Assembly: GCA_031963465.1 (NCBI GenBank) | Contig: JASSUG010000007.1 | Location: 62,001 to 126,000, forward strand | Source of the DNA: Mycoavidus cysteinexigens_B | Lineage (GTDB): Bacteria > Pseudomonadota > Gammaproteobacteria > Burkholderiales > Burkholderiaceae | DNA length: 64,000 nt | Direction of reading: 5' to 3' | Shown here: positions 27,057 through 33,741 of the stretch, piece after piece | Layout of the letters: each line of letters starts with the position of its first letter | Position numbering within the stretch: the stretch's first letter is position 1 | The notes under the pieces: generated by a model | Told to the model about the DNA's origin: nothing | The model's database searches: none | What the model saw: the letters and a program-made list of their open reading frames with translations, nothing else | Made by a program: the position numbers and the translations under genes

Positions 27057-27213
27057 TCACTTGAATCTTTTATTACGTGGTTTTTTAGTATAGAAGAAAA
27101 ATCCTAAAAAGCCAGAAGTTTTTTGAGCTTTCCCCAAAAAAGGCTCCTCCGCCCATAAATAAAGGTCGTCGAAATAGGATTTGTCCCCTGCTAGACTTAA
27201 CAGCAGCTAGGCT
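27057..27213. other. Non-coding stretch between lasso A1 and the integrase fragment
   Basis: AT-rich sequence with no frame, tRNA or terminator that I can support. Together with 27,294-27,524 it forms the ~680-base gap between the cyclase gene and precursor A1. A palindrome GGGAGAGATCTCCC lies at 27,358-27,371. Confidence 0.4.
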
Positions 27214-27293
27214 GCAATCATAAAAAATTAGAACGCCGAGACGCAGGCGCATATGATTTTGCTACCTATGCAAACCTTAATCTATGGTCCCCC
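27214..27293 (+). pseudogene. Second decayed integrase C-terminal fragment
   Basis: This stretch repeats the DNA of 26,597-26,680 with one A fewer in the A-run, which shifts the frame. In the original frame it reads LERRDAGAYDFATYANLNLW, clearly the same segment as LERRDADVYDFAAHASLNT. It stops matching after CTATGG. It is a relic only. Confidence 0.6.
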
Positions 27294-27524
27294 GTTTTTT
27301 ACAAGACTAATTTTTGATGCTGTGATGGCTTGCCTAAATCTATTCGGAGTCATCGTAGGGAGAGATCTCCCTGCTCCACGATGAGAGCCGCGCCCAGTGA
27401 CCCTAAAAAACTGACAGTCTTGGTGACTTGTTTTGTGTACAAGTTTTTCACCGGGCCCCTGTGCCGTTTACGTCATCAAATTTCAGCGTTCGCAAAACCA
27501 GTTGGTGGGTGTTAGTAAATAGTT

Positions 27525-27553
27525 AAAAAAGCCATGCTTAAGCAGGCATGAGC
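27525..27553 (-). terminator. Possible terminator after the lasso cyclase gene
   Basis: On the minus strand a short stem around CATGC/GCATG with a TTAAG-type loop is followed by TTTTTT, ~90 bases after the cyclase stop. The stem is short, so this is a weak call. Confidence 0.4.
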
Positions 27554-27641
27554 CAACGCGCATATCGCTCACTTGCCCACAAGCAGCTAAACAGAAAACG
27601 CATCGCCTTGAAGGTTCGGAGCATTTGCGTGATTTCACCGG

Positions 27642-29387
27642 CTACTGCCACCCCTGAATAAAAAGTTCAGCCGCATAGATATAAAGAATATTCATGAAAT
27701 ATTCACTACGCCCTTTGCAGCTCTCCTGAATTGCAGTACGGGTTCGAATGGGGTCAATATAACCTTCCTTGGCAAGGTAACCTTCAAGACAGTGTGCCAT
27801 CACGTGGTCTTTATGTTGGCGTATGCCAAGCAAATCGATACCTGAGGTTTCGCCTTTGTTACGTCGCCAAAGGTGCGGGTAGCCGGTCGCATCGGCGACG
27901 GATTTTCTAAGGATAATGCGATTATGTGCTCCCTCAAAGTGACGATAGCTGGGTACTGACAGGGCAAATTCCACCATTGGCTGGCAAAGAAATGGATAAT
28001 GCGTGCCGCTTTTGAAGGGATACGTCGGTGCTCTTACATCATCTAGCGAGAAGTAGGCCAGGAACAACTGGTATAACTTGCCAGGAAGGCGAATCTTTGT
28101 CTTTTGAATAAATGGGTGTAAGTGGGAGCGGCCATCAAGTGGCTCTAGTTGAACTGCGTCAGACAGCAGATCAAACGTGCCGCCGAGGTTCTCAGAAGGA
28201 TCCGAAGAAAATAAAGACTTGATTGCATGCCGCGCAATGTGCGTAAGCGATGTTCTGCGGATCAATACCATATCCATCGCCATACGAAGCAGATGCCGCC
28301 AGCGCAACGTCAGCGCTGCATCGGCCAGCGCCCCCCAAGGAGGCGGCGCGAGAAAGAGTGCATCTCCGCCATGGCCACTGATTAGCATACTGTTTTCACG
28401 TTCGTTGAACTGGCTAGCGACATGCTGATCAAAAGCAAGTGAGCAATAGCGGATATGCGGCTTCGCGGTGCGCCAGATTTGCTTAGTCGGGGCGAATGAC
28501 AAAATTGGGTTATCGATCTCGCTCAGGTCAGCGCCCGTGTGTTGAGCGATACGGCGTGCATGCTCAAGCTCGTTGGATGAGCCTACCTTGGAATTGTAGT
28601 AATGAGCGCAAGCGAGCGGCTGCGTAGCAGATGCTATCTCACGCATGGCCAGCAAAACGGAGCTCGACTCCAAGCCACCTGAAAGCTCTAATACCGGCCG
28701 GTCGTTGGGCGACACGTTCAAGCTCAAATAGTTTTTTAAAATATCGTATGGATTTTGATGGATAGCATCATGGATAGAACTCATGAGTGGATCCCAAACT
28801 GGCGACATCTCTGGCTCGCGTCCATGGGTATAAAAAATAGCGCACCCTGGCGGAAGCTCTGAAATACGATCGAATGGCATGGCACCGCTTTGAACTGAGC
28901 CAGTGCGCAGCCAAGTGGTAAAGAACGATTGATTCCATGCCGGGCGTTCGCCCATATCCGTGAGCGCCTGATGCAAGCAGGTAATGGTGTCTGAAAACAG
29001 CAATCCGCAGCGCTTCGACCACGACCAATACACTGGCCACCGGTTGCTCGGATCGCAGCAGCAAATGAATTGCCTGGCGACTTTATCGAAGCAGATAAAT
29101 AAATACTTGCCCCAGAATTTGGCCGTTAATAAGGACGGGCCTTTTAAGGCAATATCATGCAAGTCACGGTCGTTGATTTCAGTATTGTCTTGTTTTGAAA
29201 AAGCTTGTCCATAAAGACAATAAAAATGCGATTCGTCTTCCTTATACAAGGTACGCGCATGGCAACCGTCTGCCTCTTGCCAGAATGCACCGGCTATTTG
29301 TCCGGTTTTATCGTGAGTTAAAACCCAGTCCCGGTTTGACGTTAAAAGTTCCTGTGTTTTGGGATAAGCGATGCCGAACACGGTCAT
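27642..29387 (-). CDS. Lasso cyclase, asparagine-synthetase-like (McjC/LarC type)
   Basis: About 581 residues from an ATG at 29,387 with GGAGC upstream; an upstream start at 29,465 would add 26 unlikely residues. The N-terminal part resembles the glutaminase-like domain of AsnB relatives (LFICFDKVARQFICCCDPSN, GLLFSDTITCLHQAL). The ATP pyrophosphatase P-loop is seen as ELSGGLESSSVLLAM, and SMLISGHGGDALF is the second conserved loop. The enzyme activates the side-chain acid of Glu8 with ATP and closes the ring onto Gly1. No frame lesion is visible. It overlaps the peptidase gene by 80 bases. Confidence 0.87.
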   Translation of the reverse strand: MTVFGIAYPKTQELLTSNRDWVLTHDKTGQIAGAFWQEADGCHARTLYKEDESHFYCLYGQAFSKQDNTEINDRDLHDIALKGPSLLTAKFWGKYLFICFDKVARQFICCCDPSNRWPVYWSWSKRCGLLFSDTITCLHQALTDMGERPAWNQSFFTTWLRTGSVQSGAMPFDRISELPPGCAIFYTHGREPEMSPVWDPLMSSIHDAIHQNPYDILKNYLSLNVSPNDRPVLELSGGLESSSVLLAMREIASATQPLACAHYYNSKVGSSNELEHARRIAQHTGADLSEIDNPILSFAPTKQIWRTAKPHIRYCSLAFDQHVASQFNERENSMLISGHGGDALFLAPPPWGALADAALTLRWRHLLRMAMDMVLIRRTSLTHIARHAIKSLFSSDPSENLGGTFDLLSDAVQLEPLDGRSHLHPFIQKTKIRLPGKLYQLFLAYFSLDDVRAPTYPFKSGTHYPFLCQPMVEFALSVPSYRHFEGAHNRIILRKSVADATGYPHLWRRNKGETSGIDLLGIRQHKDHVMAHCLEGYLAKEGYIDPIRTRTAIQESCKGRSEYFMNILYIYAAELFIQGWQ

Positions 29388-29667
29388 AAGACAGCTCCAA
29401 AATAGTAAGGCTTGGGAATTCAAGAATGACAGATAGCTCCTCTCTTCTGAGAGCGCTATCACCAATGATCACACCTTCAGCTTCTGACCACGCATGCGCA
29501 TAGAATAGGACAGATTGCACACCGATAATCAACTTTGATGCGAGGTCCGCACACGCACACAATAGGGTTAACGCCGCAGACCACGCCAGACATTTCGTTG
29601 GCTTTGGATAGAATAAACAAGCGCTCACGAAAGGTAGGTACTCTTGTGCTGGGACAACGAGCGCCAA
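29308..29667 (-). CDS. Lasso leader peptidase, McjB-like, lacking an RRE domain
   Basis: 119 residues if started at a TTG (29,667); a stop lies 5 codons upstream in frame, so the protein cannot be much longer. CLAWSAALTLLCACADLASK, then LIIGVQSVLFYAHAW, carries the Cys-His pair of the transglutaminase-like peptidase, and REELSVILEFPSL corresponds to the last residues of McjB. The N-terminal RRE domain (leader binding) that McjB-type proteins have is missing and there is no room for a separate RRE gene between A2 and this frame. Either the RRE is encoded elsewhere or the gene is 5'-truncated. A frameshifted N-terminus is possible. Confidence 0.75.
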   Translation of the reverse strand: MALVVPAQEYLPFVSACLFYPKPTKCLAWSAALTLLCACADLASKLIIGVQSVLFYAHAWSEAEGVIIGDSALRREELSVILEFPSLTILELSYDRVRHRLSQNTGTFNVKPGLGFNSR

Positions 29668-29805
29668 AAATATTGGGCATCAAATGATGAGGCATCTATT
29701 CTTTTTTGGGTAGCGGTTGTCAACAAAAGGCTAGGCAAGCCGTTTATTTACTTCATAGATACTTGCCTGACGTTACAGGGTCTAATTGATGAACCGAGTA
29801 ACACC

Positions 29806-29931
29806 TTATTCTCTAAACCTTACATTCCCACCCATGGTCACTTCAGAAGCACAACATTTCGTCAGTGCTTCCTCCTCCAATTGGATATCTTGTGTCAAAA
29901 TATTTAGTTCTTTGTCGTTGCTTTTGTACAT
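29806..29931 (-). pseudogene. Second lasso precursor A2, core stopped after residue 8
   Basis: 41 codons from an ATG at 29,931 with GAGGAAAAA upstream. The leader matches A1 (QLEEEALTKCCASE, then VTM with Thr at -2). The core begins GGNVRFRE, aligning with GGDGRYRE of A1, then meets TAA. Continuing past the stop the frame reads GVTRFIN, matching A1's GPGRF. The stop thus replaces the ninth core codon. A ring closed onto a C-terminal Glu8 with no tail cannot be a lasso. I treat it as a decayed copy, though a truncated product cannot be excluded. Confidence 0.75.
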
Positions 29932-30024
29932 GATTTTTCCTCATTTTTACAGTTAAAAATAAGCCGCCACAAGATGCAGGCGGATAACATTTGCTAATGC
30001 ACGAATGGATATGACAAGCAAGAA
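29932..30024 (-). repeat. Upstream region of lasso A2, paralogous to that of A1
   Basis: This aligns with 26,963-27,056 over most of its length, so both precursor genes share a copied 5' region. The similarity continues downstream of both genes (26,754-26,800 and 29,732-29,770), so the whole cassette was duplicated. Confidence 0.6.
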
Positions 30025-30100
30025 TTCTCCGAAAATTCCATCACGGACCTAATTAATATAAGAGGAAAAGCTCTACTAATCAAGAAATTTTTTGAATTAT

Positions 30101-30138
30101 CGAGTAAGAACGAAACAGTAATGCCTCGTTCTTACTCG
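30101..30138. repeat. 13-bp perfect inverted repeat before the group II intron fragment
   Basis: CGAGTAAGAACGA (30,101-30,113) and TCGTTCTTACTCG (30,126-30,138) with a 12-base loop. Some group II introns insert directly 3' of such stem-loops. The intron-like sequence starts 2 bases later. Confidence 0.75.
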
Positions 30139-30140
30139 AC

Positions 30141-30320
30141 GTGCGCCCAGCATGGGCGCACTCCTGAAGGTGCAAATCCTCCCACAAGTAGACCATGACG
30201 AGCAAAGTGAAGCGCAAGTGCATGAGGGCGACCGAATGTGCGGAGGAAGCGTGGAGCATAAACTGTGAGCCGATGGGCAAGGACCAGATACAAGAACCAT
30301 CGGGGGTAGATAATCGAGCC
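30141..30320 (+). mobile_element. 5' fragment of a group II intron
   Basis: The stretch begins GTGCGCCCAGCATGGGCGCA, which has the GUGCG start and first domain I hairpin of bacterial group II introns. It continues with CCTGAAGGTGCAAATCCTCC, then the CAAGTAGACCATGACGAGC and GATACAAGAACCATCGGGG blocks I recall from domain I of such introns. No domain V, no intron-encoded protein and no 3' end follow; instead the sequence runs into the lysozyme gene on the other strand. It is a truncated relic. Confidence 0.6.
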
Positions 30321-30455
30321 TAAACCAATGGTCAGCTGGTCCCCTTTGACAAGGATAATGGCTTTATGGGTAAAGCCTTCGCTTTCCATAATACTGACAA
30401 AGCCAATAGCACTGAGAGAGAGTGCAGCAATAGCAATACGTGCTTTATGATTCAC
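30321..30455 (-). pseudogene. Phage lysozyme (GH24) truncated by intron fragment
   Basis: From a GTG at 30,455 overlapping the holin stop, the frame encodes an N-terminal signal-anchor-like helix (IAIAALSLSAIGFVSIMESE) with the catalytic Glu of the ESEG motif, then KGDQLTIGLGS of GH24 lysozymes. After GS the reading frame enters the group II intron relic on the opposite strand and runs to a stop at 30,132 without lysozyme features. The C-terminal two thirds are lost. It formed a holin-lysozyme pair with the gene before it. Confidence 0.7.
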
Positions 30456-30697
30456 TACTGCTCCAGTATTCTATCCATTTTTGCCTCATGTTCCCGCTGG
30501 TCTCGCCTATCGTGTCGCACCTTGAAATACAGGTTGACTAAAAAACCTGCAATACTCAAAATCAAGTCAATCAGCGCACCAAATTCAGAAGAGAACAGCC
30601 AACTCACTAGGGTTGTTCCGCTTCCGACTACTGTTGTTTTGCTGCCTGCTGCGGCTAAAGTCGCATCGATACTTGTGCTAATTGCATCCTTTGCCAT
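30455..30697 (-). CDS. Phage holin
   Basis: 80 residues from the ATG at 30,697. The pattern TVVGSGTTLVSWLFSSEFGA, then LIDLILSIAGFLVNLYFKVR followed by a charged tail (HDRRDQREHEAKMDRILEQ) fits small phage holins with one or two membrane helices. It overlaps the lysozyme start. The frame is intact, though the partner is broken. It could in principle serve the nearby GH108 muramidase of the eCIS operon; that is speculation. Confidence 0.75.
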   Translation of the reverse strand: MAKDAISTSIDATLAAAGSKTTVVGSGTTLVSWLFSSEFGALIDLILSIAGFLVNLYFKVRHDRRDQREHEAKMDRILEQ

Positions 30698-30811
30698 CGA
30701 ATTGCTATCCCTCAAAAATGTTTCAGTCGTATATCTCGGTATGATCATGAATGGAATGCGGGTAGGTAACTACCCATAGGTACTAAGCATCCTAACGATT
30801 CAGTACGTGCA

Positions 30812-31411
30812 TCAAGCTGTATCAGGTGCCTTAGGCCAATCAATCTGAGTCGGAAAGCCCACTTGCTGTTCGATACGATTGAGCTTCACTCGATACAATT
30901 TCCACGCCTTTAAATCACGCTCTTCGTCAGGCGTCGCCATATCGAGATCTACTGTATCTTGCAGTGGGGCAGAGGCTTGTAAGCAGTGGCCATGCGTGCG
31001 CGACGTCGGTTCAAGGCCATTTCTTTGAGTTCTTCAAGCGTAGGCTGTGGCCGATCAACGGCAATCGGGTAACCCTTCTCATCGGCTTGAATAACTTTGC
31101 CTTTTGATTGAGCCTTCAGTAAAGCCCGATGCTCTTCACGGGTAATGGCCACGGCATCTTTTGGAATGGCATCACCGTGTATCCCGATGCAGTAAAAGCC
31201 GGGATCGGATTTTGAATAAAATATAGGCCGATCGGGATTTAAGTTGACGGTAAAATCACTACCCAGTGTTAAATCAAGCTCCGCGCCTAGGGCGTCGGCA
31301 TAGATTGCCCGAACGTTGTCTTTACTAAAGACTTTAAATACGAAGGGAAAACGTACATTAACGCCATCCCCCAAAAGGTCCTGCTTTTCGATTGGTGCTA
31401 GAAACAGTCAT
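30812..31411 (-). pseudogene. Phage tail fibre / tail-fibre assembly fusion, two frameshifts
   Basis: An ATG at 31,411 opens MTVSSTNRKAGPFGG, the usual start of a phage tail fibre. A shift in a G5 run leads to the frame DGVNVRFPFVFKVFSKDNVR. That frame passes directly into tail-fibre assembly text (FYSKSDPGFYCIGIHGDAIP, then DAVAITREEHRALL), so the fibre body is deleted. A second shift near 30,975 separates the C-terminus, which reads DEERDLKAWKLYRVKLNRIE to a TGA at 30,812. It is a decayed prophage gene. Confidence 0.8.
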
Positions 31412-31484
31412 AGGTTGAGCTCATTGGAAATTCATCCAAGGCTACGCCTGTAAAACGTCATTATGTGCATCTTGCACGTGCACT

Positions 31485-31925
31485 TTATCGCCTTGCATCA
31501 AAGCCAAATCCAATCGACAGGGGATTGGCCGTTTTCTCTTCCACCAGTGCTTGAGTGCCGGTAATGGTTCTATTGATTTGTGCAGAGGGCAGACCGAATA
31601 AACTGCCTGCGGTGTTGATCATAGCTTTACGGAATGCATCGTCAAACTCACCTTGATTGACCTGCTTAGCCAGCGACGTCGCATCGGACAAAAGACGCAC
31701 GCCTGTAGGTCCCTTGTAATCCATCTGATACATCGAAACCCCGACCGTAATTTGTGCCGCATCGCTGAGTTCACGTAGGAACACCATTTGCCCCATCATA
31801 AAACTGAGGTTCGCAGCGATGAGCTTTTTAGCCAAATCACTTAAATCATTCTCTTTATCCACGCCAGGGGTGAGCGACGCTCGCAAAGCGGAGTCCAATA
31901 CCGCAGGCACCACAAAGAGCAACAA
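31485..31925 (-). pseudogene. C-terminal fragment of a large phage protein
   Basis: About 146 codons with a helical, mostly hydrophobic composition (LSDLAKKLIAANLSFMMGQM, then FRKAMINTAGSLFGLPSAQI, ending NPLSIGFGFDARR). It reads like the end of a large polyvalent or virion-internal phage protein. The 5' part is missing; the frame is cut 100 bases from the tRNA gene, as expected at a phage attachment junction. Confidence 0.5.
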
Positions 31926-32024
31926 ATAATTGGAGTTTGAGGGGATAAACTCCCCGTAAAGCCTTATTCTACTTAATTTTTATTTGGCTTACAGGGGCAG
32001 TTGATGACTACTATTTACGCTATT

Positions 32025-32369
32025 TGGTGGGCCCCCCGGGAGTCGAACCCGGCACCAACGGATTATGCTTACCCACTACGGTTTTCACCGCCTCTTTCGA
32101 GTTTGGGGTCTGGACTGTCTCTTGTCTTTACGACCTGCCCGTACAGTCTCTACACGTTCCCTGTCAAAAAACGCTCTAACAGGGCTTCGCTCGGGATTAC
32201 CACGGCAATCGCCAGAGGCTTCCCCGACTTTGAGCAGTTCTACTAGGAAGCAATATGTGTCAATTACTCCAAAGCAACCCATCTAGCAGCCTGCCATGAC
32301 GTCACGTTGACGCTTTAGGCCGACCGCTTGTTAAGTCCGCTGCTCTAACCAAGCATGAGCTAGAGGCCC
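32025..32369 (-). tRNA. tRNA-Ile(CAU) interrupted by a group I intron
   Basis: 5' exon 32,369-32,334 (acceptor GGGCCTC, D-arm GCTC/GAGC, anticodon arm GCGGA, loop CT) and 3' exon 32,067-32,025 (CATAA, TCCGT, T-arm CCGGG/CCCGG, acceptor GGGGCCC, A, encoded CCA). Joined they give a 76-nt tRNA plus CCA with all stems paired and loop CTCATAA. A paired G1-C72 excludes initiator tRNA; body and discriminator A73 favour Ile(CAU), whose C34 is modified to lysidine to read AUA, over elongator Met. Prophage remnants abut its 3' end. Confidence 0.87.
32068..32333 (-). other. 266-nt group I self-splicing intron in tRNA-Ile
   Basis: The intron lies between U33 and C34. It follows an exon U that pairs as U-G with the guide GGTC (intron positions 9-12 pairing with exon GACT), and it ends in G. 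The core shows a P4/P5 block GCTCAAAGTCGGGGAAGCC, a P7 5' strand GTGTAGAGACTGTACGG, its 3' strand GAGACAGTCCAGACC (GACTGT/ACAGTC pairing), and a GAAA-capped P9 hairpin (GGTGAAAACC). These match the Azoarcus tRNA-Ile intron type, though the insertion point differs by a few bases. No endonuclease frame is present. Confidence 0.85.
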
Positions 32370-32405
32370 TTTTTAATTGTCAATGCAACAAAGGCTGCAA
32401 TTCTA

Positions 32406-32717
32406 CTACGAAATCGCCTGAGTTTTGCTAGATAGCGCATCAAATTCTTCTGGCGTATAGGCAGCAATGGCCAGTGCGTGAATCGCGCCTTGCATGGCAT
32501 CGTCCAGCGCATCATAAATCAAGCGATGACGCGCTACCCGAGTTTTGCCAGCAAAGCTCGCGGTCACCACTGTCACGCTAAAATGCCCGCCAGATTTGGC
32601 TCCTGCATGGCCCACATGCTGCGCACCATCATCATCTACAGTTAGATAGAGCGGCGCCAGCGCTTCACGCAGCCGCGTTTCAATTACTGTAAGCGGATTA
32701 TCAGACCAAACAGACAT
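32406..32717 (-). CDS. bolA: BolA family protein
   Basis: 103 residues. SGGHFSVTVVTASFAGKTRV, then ARHRLIYDALDDAMQGAIHA is the BolA/IbaG pattern with the conserved 'F.gk..v.rHr.vy..L'. BolA-type proteins bind monothiol glutaredoxins and help Fe-S cluster traffic and stress morphology. It ends next to the tRNA-Ile gene and starts 3 bases after the yciB stop, so the two form an operon. Confidence 0.9.
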   Translation of the reverse strand: MSVWSDNPLTVIETRLREALAPLYLTVDDDGAQHVGHAGAKSGGHFSVTVVTASFAGKTRVARHRLIYDALDDAMQGAIHALAIAAYTPEEFDALSSKTQAIS

Positions 32718-32720
32718 AGA

Positions 32721-33251
32721 TTACTCACTCTTTAAATATCGGGTTAACCAAATGCTTTGAATAATGATAAAAATAAACATCAAAGCGGTGCCACCGAACA
32801 ACTTGAAGTTAACCCAAGTATCGGTTGAGAACTGATAGGCAATGGCCAAATTTAAGCAGCCTAAGACCACAAAAAAACCAGCCCAAGCCGAGTTCAAGGC
32901 GCTCCAGGCGCGCTGCGGTAGGACGATTTTTTTACCCAGCATCGCTTGCATTAAGTTTTTATCAAAGCCAAATCGCGAAATCAGCAGGGTCAACGCAAAT
33001 ACCCAGTACAGGACGGTGGGTTTCCATTTGATAAACATTTCATCACGCAACAAAAGGGTCGAGCCGCCGAGCACAACAATCACGCCTAGGCTGACCCATA
33101 ACGCAGGCTCTACCTTACGATGGCGAAAAGCCACCCAGGCGATCTGCGCAAGGGTGGCTACGATGGTCACCGCCGTTGCTACAAAAATACCCCATACTTT
33201 GAAAGCCACAAAAAAAAGGGCAACAGGAAAAAGATCGAATAAGAATTTCAT
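32721..33251 (-). CDS. yciB: Inner-membrane intracellular septation protein A (YciB)
   Basis: 176 residues with about five membrane helices (FLFDLFPVALFFVAFKVWG, ATAVTIVATLAQIAWVAF, PALWVSLGVIVVLGGSTLLL, AWAGFFVVLGCLNLAIAYQF, FKLFGGTALMFIFIIIQSIW). K.LFDLFPV at the N-terminus is the family hallmark. It interacts with envelope and division proteins. It lies between msrB and bolA, a common betaproteobacterial order. Confidence 0.93.
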   Translation of the reverse strand: MKFLFDLFPVALFFVAFKVWGIFVATAVTIVATLAQIAWVAFRHRKVEPALWVSLGVIVVLGGSTLLLRDEMFIKWKPTVLYWVFALTLLISRFGFDKNLMQAMLGKKIVLPQRAWSALNSAWAGFFVVLGCLNLAIAYQFSTDTWVNFKLFGGTALMFIFIIIQSIWLTRYLKSE

Positions 33252-33295
33252 TGATGTGTCTATAAAGTCAATTAATTGCCGGTTTAAGTCTTTAG

Positions 33296-33703
33296 CTATT
33301 CAGGTTTAGGATCGAATTGTAACGCAACTGAGTTAATACAGTAGCGTTGACCCGTTTGTGTTGGACCATCCGTAAATACATGCCCGAGGTGGGCTGCGCA
33401 TTTTTGGCAACGGACTTCAACCCGTGTCATTTGGTGAGAATGGTCCGTCTTCTCTTCAATTTTTTCGTCGGCCAGCGGCCGATCAAAGCTTGGCCAGCCA
33501 CAGCCCGCATCAAATTTGGCCGCCGACGCAAAAAGTGGTGTACCACAGCACACACATTGATATACGCCAGCTTGCCAATGATCCCAGTAAGCGCCGCTGA
33601 AAGCCGGCTCGGTGGCCGCTTGCCGCGTCACTTTATAGGCTATATCAGAGAGCTGCTGGCGCCATTCTTGCGCGGATTTTTTGAGCGGATCTTTGGGGTC
33701 CAT
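33296..33703 (-). CDS. msrB: Peptide methionine (R)-S-oxide reductase
   Basis: 135 residues. Two zinc-type CxxC pairs (CVCCGTP, CQKCAAHLGHVF), the GCGWPSFD motif and the catalytic RYCINSVAL are visible. It reduces methionine-R-sulfoxide in proteins. No signal peptide, so cytoplasmic. It is followed by yciB after 44 bases. Confidence 0.95.
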   Translation of the reverse strand: MDPKDPLKKSAQEWRQQLSDIAYKVTRQAATEPAFSGAYWDHWQAGVYQCVCCGTPLFASAAKFDAGCGWPSFDRPLADEKIEEKTDHSHQMTRVEVRCQKCAAHLGHVFTDGPTQTGQRYCINSVALQFDPKPE

Positions 33704-33741
33704 AGCGCTATTTTTCTCACTTTAAGTTGGCTAAGCTCACT

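Noticed and set aside
29477..29695. Alternative frame over the lasso peptidase start
   Set aside because: Its Cys-rich translation has no relation to McjB; the other frame holds the Cys-His peptidase segments.
32025..32369. tRNA-fMet or tRNA-Met(CAU)
   Set aside because: A G1-C72 pair excludes fMet. The arm sequences resemble Ile(CAU) more than elongator Met, though Met is not fully excluded.
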